A stretch of DNA of 64,000 nt from Chalciporus piperatus (GCA_038093975.1 JBBPTG010000005.1:372001-436000); one strand, 5' to 3'; numbered from the stretch's first letter, positions 42,260 to 54,067 are shown. A program made the numbers and translations. The notes: generated by a model from the letters alone, not told the origin.

Positions 42260-43440
42260 TCAGGGAGCAGCAACCCATGCAAACACCTCCTCCCTCCCCT
42301 TCGCAATCTCACCCTTGCGACCCGAGCTCGAGTAAGCGACCCGTAGCCGTTCAGTTGCGAGCTCGTCCAGCATCTTGATATGTTTCGGGGGCGGCGTATT
42401 TGATGGGGAGGTCGTCGCAAGACGCGAGTCGTGCGCGATGCGTTTGGCGCACTGTATGAGAACAACGTCACATTCTCGACGAGAAGAGAGAGCAAACAAA
42501 AGACACGTACAAGTTTGACGCCATACCACGCGCGCACGGTTATCCCCAAGGGCGTTGACTCGACCAACGACTCGGAATCATCGCCGTCGGTCATATCCAC
42601 CACAGTGAGGAACATCTTGACTGAGAGTGGGAGGTCACAGGCCGTGTAGGCCGTTTCCGCCGCTTGGAGGACGTAAAATGGATTTTGTGGTGCAAGCAAT
42701 AGGACGTGCATCAGAGCTTGTAAGGAATATTGGTATCTGTCGCAAACGTCAGAGAGTCCATGGGGTAGAATGGCACGAAGATCGTACTGGTTACAGGTCG
42801 CGTATATGTCGGCAAGCTCAAGCCAGCCCTCGACGTCGGTATAGAACGTCTCCAGCAGTTGAGAAAGCTCATTCACTGCCTTGTCTATCTTTCCCGTCCT
42901 TCGTAATATTGAAACGCGTCGTTTCCATACAGCCTTGGGGAGAGAGCAAGTCAGAACAGACCAGTCGCACGACATGCGAACACATACGACATTGGTGGGA
43001 TCCGCTTCCAGTAGCTCTGCATAATACTTGAGAGCAATCTCCGGGGGTTCCGTGGCTTCCATGCGAATCCCTGCGAGGCAGTCTACGCGGGGTGAGTTTG
43101 GAAACCTGTCATTGAGTGACCGTAGGCATTGCTAGGGTCGAGACTCGTGAGCACGATAGTTCCGTTTTCGGTGATGCATGCACGTACGTCTGCGACGTCC
43201 AGACGCCCGATATCTGTAGCCGCGAGTGCGAGCTGCTCGAGAAACGCCCAGCCTGTCGTAGTGAGGTGGTATAGTGGGGTGTAAGAGATGGGGAGAACAC
43301 GTACTGTCGTCACCCATTTTGCGGAGGCCATTCTTTTGGAGGATGAGAGAGCCTTTCTCGAATATGTCCTGCGACGCTCGTGTGTTTTGTGAGCGGTACG
43401 TTGCGACTTGGTCCAACGCGGACTGGACCGTGACGCTCAT
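42260..43440 (-). CDS. EMC2: ER membrane protein complex subunit 2 (TPR protein)
   Basis: The first exons are 43440-43305, 43252-43188, 43131-42988 and 42933 onward; the stop is at 42260. Family blocks are WAFLEQLALAATDIGRLDVA, then QCLRSLNDRFPNSPRVDCLA rebuilt across an intron, ALKYYAELLEADPTN, AVWKRRVSILRRTGK and ELSQLLETFYTDVEGWLELA, followed by YQYSLQALMHVLLLAPQNPF. These tetratricopeptide repeats form the cytosolic cap of the EMC, an insertase for multi-pass and tail-anchored membrane proteins. The start codon is 37 bp from the divergent FOL1 start. Length (about 300 residues) matches the family. Confidence 0.9.
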
Positions 43441-43477
43441 GATGAGAGTTGGACACTATGTACGCTATTGACGTAAC
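43441..43477. promoter_or_regulatory. 37-bp bidirectional intergenic region with TGACGTAA motif
   Basis: EMC2 (minus) and FOL1 (plus) start codons are separated by only 37 bp. TGACGTAA, a CRE/ATF-like bZIP site, lies at 43469-43476, just before the FOL1 ATG. The space is too short for two conventional leaders, so transcripts probably overlap or leaders are nearly absent. Confidence 0.55.
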
Positions 43478-46051
43478 ATGACCAAGTACTACTACTACGC
43501 CTGCAGGGACACCATCCGGATCAACGAGCTCCAACTCCCACTCTCCGTCTCCGGGATCGACAACCCGGTGCCCATTCTCATATCGCTCATCATCCCACAC
43601 GACATCACAAGAACCGCACGCTCAGACGACCTCACTTTTTCGATCAACTATGCCTCCGTGTGTTCAACACTCACGGACAGCCTTCCCAGCACTCGCTACC
43701 CATCGCTCGATGCACTTGTCGATTACATCTTCGACGCGCTCTTCGGATCGCATTCCGAGGTGGATGAGGCGACTGTGGTGGTGACGCTGCGCGGGGAGGG
43801 GACAACTGGCACATCGACGAGCGAAGTACTGCCTGCGAACATCACCGTCGAGACGACCCGGAGGAGGGACGGGATGCAGACATCGACACAAGGACAAGTA
43901 TTCGTGCTCGAGAGACTCGGTTTGTCCGCCATCATCGGTGTGAATCCTCACGAACGGACAGGGAAACAACCGTTGTTGTTCGACGTCACCGTTCGACGGC
44001 GGAGTGTGCCCATACCGCAGGGGCCGTTCCCATTCTTTGGCCTCTCGACATCTCTTCGCCAGGTACGCTCGTATTTGTCTTCCGAAACTGTGGCCTACGA
44101 TCACTTGTAGACATTCGGGCCGTCAGAGTTCTTGACAGTCGAGGTACTCGTTTCAGCCTTTGCATGTCACGTTCTGGAGTACACGAAAAACCCAGAGGAC
44201 GAAGTGACGGTCAAGATCTCAAAACCGATGGCTCTACCACTCGCAGATGCTGCTCAAGTACAGATCACGCGGCGCCGGGAAGACTATCCGGACGTCTTTC
44301 CACCTCGGGTACCAGCATCTACGGAGACGTCGCGCGACGATTTTCTGCACTCTGTTGCCCTTGCACTGGGTTCAAATCTTGGGGACAGGTTTGCCAACAT
44401 TGAGAGGGCACTGCGTCTACTCGAACTCCCGAGGACGTTGGTCTACGATTTGGCTGAAGATGCCAGGGTGTCGGTCGTCGATACGAGTTTCATGTACGAG
44501 ACTGCGCCAATGTATGTCACTGATCAACCTCGGTTTGTCAACTGCGCTTGTATGGTGTGTGCCCTAGCATTCGCATTCGTCTCAACCTTTTCATAACTGG
44601 CTTGCCCCCAGATCGAAACAAATCTCTCGCCCAAGGAGCTACTCTGTTTGGTCAAGGAGATCGAGACGGTGGTAGGCAGGGTACCTAGCGTCCGGAATGG
44701 TCCTCGCGCCGTGGATCTCGATATTCTAATGTATGGTGATCAAGTATTCGACACCCGACCTGAAGACAGTAGAGCTACCTTGGACGACCTCATCCGGGAG
44801 CTTGTCATTCCTCATCCACGAATCTCTGAACGTGAATTCGTTCTTCGGCCTCTGAACGAGTGAGTCGCCGAAATAAACTTGCTAACAACAACAACTAAGA
44901 TATTTGGTAGCATGATCCCGGATTTCATACATCCCGTTCACAAGAAAACGATACGCACACTCCTCCACGAACTGGTGCCTTCTCAGAAAAACGACGACTT
45001 CCCCATGTTAAAAGTCATTCCGTTCCCTCAATACCCCTTCGAGGAGTCCGAGGGCACGAGCATTCATGGTGTACAAGTCCCTCCCACAGCAAAACATTGG
45101 ACGGTCTCTTCAACGGACAGCACAGGTAAACCCCGACCTCACAAGACCTACCTCATGGCCACACTGAACGTGACGCCCGACTCATTCTCCGATGGATCCA
45201 AACACGACGCACTTCCCGCTGCCCTCGACTACGTCACATCCTCTGTTGCCTCAAGTGCGGACATCATCGACATCGGTGGTTACTCTACCCGTCCAGGTGC
45301 CGCTTTCGTCTCCCCGAAAGACGAAACCGCTCGCGTCGTCCCCGTCATCTCCGCCATCCGTGCCCACTGCAACCCTGACGTCCACCGCGCACTCATCTCC
45401 GTCGACACCTTCCGCTGGGAAGTCGCCGAAGCTGCCATCCGGGCAGGCGCAAACTGTATCAACGACGTACACGCATTCGCTGGGCCCACGTATCCCCCGG
45501 GTCCCGAATCGGCCGCACATCTCGCCGAGATGCGTCGTACGGCACGTACGCTCGGAGTCCCCGTCGTGCTCATGCATTCGCGCGGCGACGCGGGCTCGAA
45601 CAAGGACTATGGTGCGTACCCTGGTGGACTGCTCCAGGGGATCCGCGTGGAACTTGGACAGCGCGTCGATGCGATCGTGCGTGGACCTGGGGGTGTACGA
45701 CGATGGCACGTTATTGTGGACTCTGGGATTGGGTTCAGTAAGCCTGTGGATGCACAGTTGGCTTTGTTGCGCGATCTCGGGGCTGTCACGGCGGATGAAC
45801 CGGGGAATTTACTCGCTGGGTATCCGCAGTTACTTGGGGCGTCGAAGAAGTCGTTGTTGGGCGCGGTGTTGGAGCAGCCTGATCAGGAGGGGACGTACAA
45901 GGGACGAAAGACGACAGCGCAGGAGAGGGGGTGGGCGACTGCAGCTGCTGTGGCGTGTGCCGTTCAACAAGGCGCAAGCGTGGTGAGGGTTCATGATGTA
46001 GCGGAGATGAGGGATGTGGTCGCTGTTGCATCTGCGATATGGCGTCAATAG
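43478..46051 (+). CDS. FOL1: Trifunctional folate synthesis enzyme (DHNA, HPPK, DHPS)
   Basis: Four exons (43478-44062, 44111-44554, 44612-44859, 44911-46051) join in phase for 805 residues. The N-terminal part holds two dihydroneopterin-aldolase-like units (about 1-270). HPPK follows (about 285-470) with VALALGSNLGDRFANIERAL, RNGPRAVDLDILMYGD and IPHPRISEREFVLRPLN. DHPS (about 540-805) shows MATLNVTPDSFSDGSKH, DIIDIGGYSTRPGA, ALISVDTFRWEVAEAAIRAG and IVDSGIGFSK. It converts dihydroneopterin to dihydropteroate in mitochondria or cytosol and is the target of sulfonamides in fungi. All catalytic motifs are present. Confidence 0.96.
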
Positions 46052-46547
46052 TGATATTTATTCCGCAATGCTCAAACGACTCTCAACGCCCAATGTGGGG
46101 TACCTTTACTGAAGAGTCTCTCCTAGAATCAGAGTATCACAAGGCGATCGAGGTTTTAAATCATGGATTGGGCATGTCAGAGCGCATATCGTAGCATAGG
46201 CAATGCGGAGAAGAATAAAAAAAAGTATGCGATATATGAAAACACGGTCTGGCTGCCTCCAGACCTCCTTTACTCTCAGGCTATCCCGCCATGAATGGCG
46301 ACGTTGAGACAGCCATGTACAATGCCAGATTTACTTTTCTGGGTTGGGGTTCCTGGAGAGAGATATGAGTCAGATCAGAGTCGTGAACGGGATAGAGATG
46401 GTATGGGAGGAAGGGATGATCAGATAGGAGCGAAAGACGTGATGATTGGTTGTCAACAGGATAGTTTCAGTGTGAACTATGCATTCTTGCTATGTCATCG
46501 TAGAACGGGAACGATATCGTGGACGGCAAGAGCAAAGGATGAACCAC
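46052..46547. other. Convergent spacer between FOL1 and RPS30
   Basis: 3' flanks of two converging genes, with an A-rich tract at 46215-46230. No gene seen. Confidence 0.5.
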
Positions 46548-46832
46548 TCACATTCTCCGCTTGCCTCCAGGGAGTGTCGTGACGTTCACGAATCTAACGT
46601 GATATCGTCAGGACGCTAGTTGGTCGTCGATATTCGTAACCTAGGGTGACACACCTGCGGTTGTAGAGCATGCGCTTCTTGGCACGGCCTCTTGGTGACT
46701 TCTTCTTCTCCTGCTTTTCAACCTTTGGTGTTTGGGCCTTGACCTTACCGGCACGCGCGAGAGATCCGTGGACTAGGTGTCCGTGAGCGCTGCGTGGGGC
46801 GGTGAGGGCGACGTTGACGCACCTTTTCCCAT
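46548..46832 (-). CDS. RPS30: 40S ribosomal protein eS30 (S30)
   Basis: Three exons (46832-46823, 46772-46655, 46593-46548) join in phase for 57 residues. It reads [23 protein letters not shown], then [20 protein letters not shown] and, from the last exon, [14 protein letters not shown]. This is the conserved S30 sequence. It has no ubiquitin-like leader, as in other fungi and unlike the animal FAU fusion. The protein is very basic and sits near the decoding site. The first exon is only 10 nt and the last 46 nt, so frame-based gene finding would give a wrong C-terminus. Its start faces the BTB gene at 47057 across 224 bp. Confidence 0.93.
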
Positions 46833-47056
46833 GTTGTTGGCGATGGGGAACTTGACTCGTAGTGGCTGTCCGTAAGCGGGCGTGATACTGTACAGTTGTC
46901 CAATTAAGGTTCGGCAAGTTCCGATATAGAGTTGAACGGCCCGGGAGAGTCCAGACCTTGGGCCAGATTAGTCCAGACGAGGATCTTTGTTGTCTGCCGC
47001 GATGCACACAAATCGAGTTCCTACGCGCTCACTAGCGTTCAACCTGAACATCTATC

Positions 47057-48056
47057 ATGCAAGACTCTGATCGACTCGATCCTTGGCTCGAAGATGGCAA
47101 CATCGTGCTCGCCGTCGAGGGGAAATACTTTCGTGTCCATCGCAGCATCTTAAGCTGTTACTCAGAGGTCTTCCGGGACATGTTCACCTGCCCTCATTCA
47201 GATGCAAACGAGAACGAGCTCATCGAAGGGTGTCCTGTCGTCCACCTGCACGATACGGTCGGCGATGTAGAGATGATGCTCAAAGCTCTGTATGATAGGA
47301 GGTATGGTGATCTAGTCGTTCGTATCGGTTGCTCTTATGTAGCGTTGATGTTATGATAGCTTCATGTTTTTCCAGGACGTGCCGATGCCGTTTCCTGTCC
47401 TTGCTGCGTTCTTGCGCTTGGGCAAAAAGTATGCCATCAGGCAGCTTTTTGCGGAAGCCAAGAAAAGGTTATCGACCTATGCCCCCACGGTGGACATCGC
47501 CTCGCTCGTCTCGGGGACATGCAAGACGGTTTTCTTTCCTAGCGTCAGCGGGTACGATCCGTACAACTTCATGATCATGAACGTTGCCCACGAAGTCGGT
47601 CTCATGTCCACAGTAGCAATGGCCGCATTCTATTGCTGCGTCACTTGCCCCGCAAAATCCATCATCGACGGTTACGATTTCAACGATGCCAAGTGTACCC
47701 TCTCCTTCCCAAACCAACGACTCTGCTTTCTTGCGCAGGAATATATCCACGAAGTGAATAGGCAGATGTCTGCCTGCCTAGCTTGCCCTGGAGCTTCGTG
47801 CGTTCGAGGAGGATATGGGAGTGACCGCAATCCGTGCATCTTCGGGTTGCACTATGGGGCGAATTACATTCGATCGTGCAAGCGGCCATTTACGCCATGG
47901 ATGAAAGAATGGGATACCCGCTTCTGCCTCCAGTGCAAGGCAGAGCTGGAAAGGAAATTTGAAGAGACGAGGGTCAGACTATGGAAGGATATGCCCCAAC
48001 AATTGGATCTCGGTTGTTGGGAAGACATTGACGTGGAAGTAGAGATTTCGTCATGA
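47057..48056 (+). CDS. BTB/POZ domain protein, tandem copy 1
   Basis: Two exons (47057-47301, 47360-48056) join in phase for 313 residues. The BTB core (about residues 12-130) includes DGNIVLAVEGKYFRVHRSIL, SEVFRDMFTCPHSD and CPVVHLHDTVGDVEMMLKAL, then LAAFLRLGKKYAIRQLFAEA. The C-terminal half contains many Cys residues (for example CLACPGASC and RFCLQCKAEL) that could bind zinc, but no named domain was recognised. BTB proteins of this type often act as Cullin-3 adaptors or dimerising transcription cofactors, and many are expanded in Agaricomycetes. It is clearly paralogous to the gene at 48365-49431 with the intron at the same site. Confidence 0.85.
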
Positions 48057-48364
48057 CCTTTTTGCTTCGGTGATCGATAAGCACTTTACCTCCATCTTGT
48101 ACACTAGGATATCGATGTTCGCACCCGGAGTCATTGGTTATCTCGTCGATTTATGCTATCCCATTGCTTTACCGCCATGTACTGTATGTAGTCGAGATCG
48201 TGAAGCAACCTCCATTCCCTTTCCTCATTCTCGCCTGTGCCTCGCCCCTGGTTCGATGAAACCCGTTTGGACGATCGGTGGCGGTGTGTAGCTCGGTCAT
48301 ACTTAAGTACGTTCATTCTATGCTCGTAGGGGTCGAAGCCCCTATACTCTTTCTCAATCTCTCC
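48057..48364. other. Spacer between tandem BTB genes
   Basis: 308 bp: 3' flank of copy 1 and promoter of copy 2. No other feature recognised. Confidence 0.45.
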
Positions 48365-49431
48365 ATGTCCATGGACACCGTGACCCTAGAACACCTCGAT
48401 CCCTGGTTCGATGATGGTAACATCGTCCTCGCTGCGGAAGGAAAAGCTTTTCGCGTCCATCGTGGTGTCCTGAGTTCTTTCTCTGGGGTCTTTCGAGACA
48501 TGTTTGCATGCCCTCATTCCGATACTCTTGAGACTGTGCTCATCGAGGGCTGCCCGGTCGTCTACCTTCATGATGCAGCCACCGACATTCAAATTATCCT
48601 GAGGGCACTGTATGACAGCGAGTAAGTGTGCACTATCACAGTGCCAGGAGATCGATGTCACAGGGTTACTGATTTCACGGCAACAGGCACATGTATTCCT
48701 GCTGCAAGAGGATGCCCTTTTCAGTCGCTGCAGCGTTTCTGCGGTTAGGGAAGAAGTATGATCTTCCTCATTTATTCTCCACAGCAGAGGAAAGAGTACG
48801 CCCCAGCATGGAGCCGACAATGACTACTATAAATATATTGGAAATGGCGTCCGAATTTGAAACACCCAAGGGCAATCTATGCAAAGGCATCATCCCAAGT
48901 GATCCATACAACATCCAACTCATCAACCTCTTGCGCGAGATGGAACTTACTGCCTACCTCCCGATACTCATGTACCAATGTGTACTGCGTTCTCCCGTGC
49001 ATCCATTTGTCAATGGGTATCAACTTGAGGACGGCTCTTCCTGTTCGCTCTCCCCACCGAATCTAAGGTCTTACATCCTCGTGGCCGACATATTCAAGAG
49101 ATTCGGTATACAGCTGCTGACATCGTTGACATCGGCCAGAGGGGACTGCACTCGTTTGGCCTGCGCGAATAACATGTATCGGCTCTGGTCTAAGAGCCTG
49201 AAGCAACCATTTGAACCTTGGAGGTCTGAGCATTTCAGCTTTCAGCCGTCTAACAGCTGGGATGCTTGGTTCTGCTTATCTTGCAGAACAACCATGCGAT
49301 CCGCGCGCGATGCAGCTGTCCGCAAGGTATGGGAAGAGTTGCCGACAGCGTTCGATTTCGCTTCTTGGGAAGGAGTGAAGAAGGTGGTGAAATATGGTAG
49401 TAGAACTCTTGACTGTCATCGAGGGCTTTGA
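48365..49431 (+). CDS. BTB/POZ domain protein, tandem copy 2
   Basis: Two exons (48365-48621, 48687-49431) join in phase for 333 residues. It is paralogous to 47057-48056: HLDPWFDDGNIVLAAEGKAF, RVHRGVLSSFSGVFRDMF, ALYDSE before the intron and AAAFLRLGKKYDLPHLFS after it. The C-terminal region keeps the DPYN..L/M..L..E..L pattern and paired cysteines (WFCLSCRT) but is otherwise divergent. Same phase-2 intron position as copy 1, so the pair arose by tandem duplication and is older than the duplication at the left of the window. Function unknown beyond BTB dimerisation. Confidence 0.85.
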
Positions 49432-50118
49432 GGCACCTGACGGGGAGGAGGAGATGGAGCTCGGTAATCTAGTAGGTTTGACAGTAGTCTCAATTATTGT
49501 CCTGGTCGCTATGCTGGGCTGATGTAGATAGTAGTAGTATGTAGATATGCTTATGATAACAATATCGACTGTCATCTTGTTTATTAGGTCGGCTACTGCG
49601 GCCTGGTAGATATGTGACATGTTTCAGTCGGGATGATGATAGATAATGATCTGGGATCCAACTGCACCCGACCATCCTTGTCTTTCGGACATTTCTTCTG
49701 TGATATCATCGAGGGCAATGTGATTGTTCGAGGTTATCCCTTTGTCCGCTAGACCTGATTTCCCCTCAAACTTCCCATTGTCTCACTCGTCCTCTTTGTG
49801 TCGCGCCTGCTGTTCCTCAAGGACAATACAGGACAATGCTTACCTCCAAGGTACGGTTCCTTATTTATCAGTGCATTTCCACGTACCCGCGTGCATCTGT
49901 CCCACTATTATTATCACCGAGTTTGATCCCGTCGATCATGTACTGTCACTCCTCAACCATTGGCAGGGCTTTGTTTAGCGAGTCTTGGGTGCTAGGCGTA
50001 TAAAGGGAGTGGTTGTCAAGGACCTGTCCTTCCAACTCCCCCATCCTCGAATTTCGAGTTCCAGTCTTTGCTTACCTTGTCGCACAACCTTCCTTTAATT
50101 GACGCTTTATACATCACA
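49432..50118. other. Spacer upstream of the CFEM gene
   Basis: This holds the CFEM promoter (TATA at 49999) and the 3' flank of the second BTB gene. No gene seen. Confidence 0.45.
49999..50004 (+). promoter_or_regulatory. TATA box of the CFEM gene
   Basis: TATAAA followed by GGG lies 120 bp before the CFEM start codon, with a pyrimidine-rich stretch (50030-50060) near the likely transcription start. Confidence 0.65.
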
Positions 50119-50657
50119 ATGCGTGTTGCAGTGCCCGTCCTTGCCTTGACTGCCGCCGTCTCGTCGGCTTCTGCTGCTCTTCTCTCCCGTCAGAGTCTTC
50201 CCAGTACGTTGCCACAACATCTCCGCTTCCAATCTATCGCATTGCTAACACTACCTTGTACCCAGACTGTGCCGTTCCATGCTTGGCCAACGCCAACACC
50301 GCGGGCTGCGATCCTCAGGATGACACTTGCTTGTGCAAAGACCAAGCATTCATTAATTCGACCACCACATGTATCCAGCAAGCTTGCACGGGGAGCGACT
50401 TGGCAAACGCCGAAGCCTTTGCTCAGCAGCTTTGTCTCGCAGTCGTAAGTCCTTGGTATGCTGTGGCTGCAAGTAATTGTTGAACTCGTTCTTCTTTCAA
50501 GGGTGTTACCTTGATTGCACCTACTCCTGCCTCCACTTCCGGTGGATCAGCACCAGCGGCACCTACCCCCTCGGTTAAGAACGGTGCTTCTCTGACTGGC
50601 ACCTTCAGCGTCCTTGCTGCCGCTGTTGCTGCTCTCGCCGCTGCCGCAGTTCTTTAA
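50119..50657 (+). CDS. CFEM-domain, GPI-anchored surface protein
   Basis: Three exons (50119-50203, 50266-50444, 50502-50657) join in phase for 139 residues. A signal peptide (MRVAVPVLALTAAVSSASA) is followed by the CFEM domain (about 25-90) with all eight cysteines in order: NCAVPC, AGC, DTCLCKD, TTC, QAC and LC. The Asp before the central T-C-L-C is in the position of the haem-iron ligand of Candida CFEM proteins. A Ser/Ala/Pro/Thr spacer and a hydrophobic C-terminus suggest a GPI anchor. Roles in the family include haem capture, adhesion and virulence; the exact role here is unknown. Confidence 0.9.
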
Positions 50658-51197
50658 GCATCTGCGCCCCATTTCAACTATCTTCGTTTTCAGAGACGTG
50701 CTCGGTGTCTTTTACCGTCGAGATGGACTTTGGGCGGCTCACTTTCGTCTTCTCTTGTCCGTCTTGGAAGTGGGGGCACTAGATCTGAGATATTTTGTGG
50801 TCGCCTGATTTTACCATTTGATACCACTTGCGCACGATACATGTTCTTTGTAGCAATTACCGATCGTATAGTAAGAATAAAGCTTGCAAATTTGTCCTTT
50901 TATCACTGCCACTTTGTTGCCACTGCTCGCTTCCGTTGCCACTGTTGCCGACTTGCCAAGACTTGCTCCATGACCATCCCTTCTTTCCAACACTGAACTC
51001 GAGGTTGTCCTCCTGAATCTTGGGTTACCTTTGGTTCATCTTCAAGAACAGTTTCATCACAGTTTCATCCGGGTTTCATCCAAAAAAAAGTCTTCCATCA
51101 CATTGACAGCGCGTGGACACATCCAAGTTTAGTCCCGCTACCGCGTCTCCGAATCCCGATCCATTGACGCCAGGTTCCTCCTTGACCGTTTGCGGCG
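50658..51197. other. Spacer between the CFEM and mannosyltransferase genes
   Basis: 3' flank of the CFEM gene and promoter of the CAP59-type gene, with A-rich and T-rich patches. No further gene. Confidence 0.45.
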
Positions 51198-52968
51198 ATG
51201 AACGGCAAAACGGTGTGGTTGCAGTTGAGGCGGGTACCGACACCACTGGCATTGTTAGTGGGACTGTTGCTCGGACTGCTCATCGGTCGCTCGTTACCTT
51301 CCGGCGTATGTGTCCAACTTCCCGATAAAACGGTTCTATCACCCACACCAATCTCTCTCTCTGCTCTTCAAACAGTTTCTCGCGCCTTCATGGGCGGACA
51401 GACCTATCTTGATTTCACGACTATCAGCACGAAAACAGGTCACACTACCCAACATCGACCAACGCCGTCGAGTACTCGAACTTCTCTCCACGCTCACCCC
51501 ACACAATACCAAAGAATGCACGCGCCACTCACAACCGTTGTACGCTCAACAAGTCCGCGAGCGTTACAATTCCCTAGTGGGATACACCCCGCCTTCCCAA
51601 TCCTCCTGGTGGTCCTCTCTCGGGTTCGACAGCGAATCCCAACACGTGCATCACCTTCCGACGAAGCAGCACAAGTACTTCTTTGCCATCAACTTGTATA
51701 ACTCGTTCGATATCATACCCGATCTATTCGCAACGCTCTTTCGGGTCTCAGCAATACTAGGATATCATAATGTATACGTCTCCATCTACGAGAACGGTTC
51801 CACGGACCAGACAAAGGCACTCCTGCGCATATTCGACGCGTTGACCAAAAGCGTGGGGTTGAGAGTCACGATACGAACGTCGACGAGGACGAGGGGGATG
51901 TTCAATCATCGTATCGAGTACCTCGCCGAAGTTCGTAATCAGGCGTTCAATCCATTATACGAGCTTAGAGACTCGCATAACGAGTATTTCGATACCATCG
52001 TGTTCATGAACGATATCTTGCCTTGCGTGGACGACATCCTCGAACTGATTTGGCAGAGCAGGAGACACAATGCGGGGATCACGTGTGCGGCGGATTATAT
52101 GTATCACGACGATCTCGTGAGTCGTTTCTCGTTCTTTTGTCGCTCTCTTGATCGACTGACGATGGGGATTCTTAGGGTTCGCCAGTCTTTTATGATAATT
52201 GGGTGTCTCGTGATATTAACGGGACTGCGCTCGAAAACGCACCGTTCGAGACCATCTTCCACGATCCTTACTCTTCTGAACGCTTCCAGTCACATCTCCC
52301 AGTACAGGTCCAGGCGTGTTGGAATGGTGTCGCAGTGCTTGATCCCGAGCCGTTCTACACGCCACCCTACGTCCGTTTCCGCATGGCTCAGCTGAGCGAC
52401 AACGAATGTTCCGCATCGGAATGTAGTCTTATCTGCAACGACTACTGGGCAGCTGGATACGGTCGCATACTCATGGTTCCCAGAGTCAAATTGGCATACG
52501 AAAAGGTGCGTAAAACTCGAAGCGTTCTGATGAGCGTTACTGAAACGAGCCCATCGTTTTTTTTTTTTTTTTGGTTCCACAGAAAGTGTTTGATATCGTA
52601 CATCCTCAGAGACGGAATTTGACTGCGATAAGGGGATATGTCCGACTTGGCGGACTTCCTGATAACCCACGAACGGATCCTCAAGATCGATCGTGGTTTG
52701 GTCCACATGATAGACTATTTGTTCCAGAAGAGAGCGAGGAAATCGATTTCGTACCCAGTCCTTCACACGGTGAGCTTCGGAGTTCCTCGACGAACCTCTC
52801 GATAGCTCATCTCACCTCTTTCTTTCTTCAGTATGGTGTTGGGGATGGGACGGCGCTGGCGACATTGACGGACCTGACATGGATCCGATATGGGCGCCCA
52901 TACCCGATCGGTCAAGGAGTGCAGAGTCGGTGAGGGTGAAGCATCAGAGGACGATGGATGGACTATGA
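51198..52968 (+). CDS. CAP59/CMT1-type alpha-1,3-mannosyltransferase
   Basis: Five exons (51198-51305, 51376-52116, 52176-52505, 52583-52769, 52832-52968) join in phase for 500 residues. A short cytosolic N-terminus and a transmembrane anchor (PLALLVGLLLGLLIG, about 15-33) give type II Golgi topology. The CAP59_mtransfer domain contains KYFFAINLYNSFDIIPDLFA, YVSIYENGSTDQTKALL and TIVFMNDILPCVDDILELIW, then ITCAADYMYHDD, followed by GSPVFYDNWVSRDI after the intron. The last exon ends in VWCWGWDG, as in the family. These enzymes build capsule and wall glucuronoxylomannan or related glycans in basidiomycetes. Intron 3 carries a 15-16 nt poly-T tract before its acceptor. Confidence 0.9.
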
Positions 52969-54061
52969 GATATACCTACGTGTGAGCGGTTTGGACACAC
53001 TGGACAGCGGACGATGACCCGGAAGGTGGTGTGTGTGTGTTATCTTAATCTCTGTTGCTTTCGTTGTCTTGCATGGATCTCGTTTTCTTTCTTGATGACT
53101 TGTTAGTGAGTTGTGGTCCTGGTGGGAGGTTCGATTGCGAAGTCAAGCTTTATATGACGTTTTGAGGAGCTACTCTCGTGCTTTTGCAGGACAACAATTC
53201 ATCAGAACGTCATGTGGCACAGGCACTTGTATGAGCGACGAGTCAAATGAATGGGTGTGTGAATATTGATCGAGGCGGACGTACTCTAACGCGGCCTTTT
53301 GGATACTAACCGGAACCAACGGTCAAAGCATATATAAGCAGACAGTGCAACGCCTCCCCTCCCTCGTGTCGTCCGTGTGCTTGTTCCTCGTTTGGACAGC
53401 CCACTGCATGCCCCTCGCTTCTGCATACTCTAACGGCAGCCGCGCTATTTCAGACAAAGCAAAGGAAACGTTGAACGCATGAACATCGATATCGATGCCC
53501 TAGCGCCCAACAGACCTGTGTCCCTGTGGGCCTGCCTGTGTTCCAAGATTTTGCCTACTTCGGAATGGCGTCCCGGTACAGCTTCATTCAATTGCGAGTG
53601 CACTCTCACGTTCCTGTCAAAGGATATTGGGCCGACCCGTACCCCGTACCCCACGCAATGCGGTATGTGCGCGGCGTGACTGAAATGGTCTTTGATCCTG
53701 GGTTTGCTACAAAGCAGGTCCGAGTCGATGATGCGGCGTTTTGCACTTGATCAAGTTATAGAAAAAAAGTGCCACTTCGCCCACCCCAAACAGCGACCGA
53801 TTCCCTCCCACAGATCCTGACTTGATCCAATATCCGATTATCATGATACGATGGACGGTTTTTCAATTCAATTCAATTGAAAGGACATAGCCATCGAGCA
53901 GGCTGTCAAACCGAATCGTTGGTGCGGAGCTGCTCCAGACGAACGATTCCTGTATGTTCTGCGAAGAATACTGGCCGACGCCACTCCTTGTCATCGATCG
54001 TGTGCACCAAGGATGCCTCGTGTCGTCAAAGCGCTGCCCAGAAGATATCCCCGCTGTTGCC
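52969..54061. other. 1.1-kb stretch with a core promoter but no clear gene
   Basis: Only short open frames occur. A TATA box (53331) with a pyrimidine-rich leader suggests transcription starting near 53360, but the following frames (a 24-codon ORF at 53408 and two of about 70 codons) show no protein features. It may be a long non-coding RNA or a fast-evolving small gene. Confidence 0.4.
53331..53338 (+). promoter_or_regulatory. TATA box of an unidentified transcript
   Basis: TATATAAG is followed at about 53350-53400 by a CT-rich tract typical of fungal transcription starts. No recognisable gene lies downstream before 54157. Confidence 0.5.
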
Positions 54062-54067
54062 TATAAA
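54062..54067 (+). promoter_or_regulatory. TATA box of the 54157 gene
   Basis: TATAAA lies 95 bp before ATG 54157, which favours that start over an in-frame ATG at 54082, which would be too close. Confidence 0.55.

Noticed and set aside
45251..45709. 152-codon minus-strand frame
   Set aside because: Antisense shadow of the DHPS domain of FOL1.
46548..46832. Missing ubiquitin-like fusion on RPS30 as an anomaly
   Set aside because: Fungal RPS30 genes normally lack the FUBI fusion found in animals, so this is expected.
52557..52573. Poly-T tract as a Pol III terminator
   Set aside because: It is the polypyrimidine tract before the acceptor of intron 3 of the CAP59-type gene.
53864..53885. Palindromic tcaattcaattcaattga as a transposon terminal repeat
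   Set aside because: Simple pentamer repeat; no matching inverted repeat or transposase nearby.
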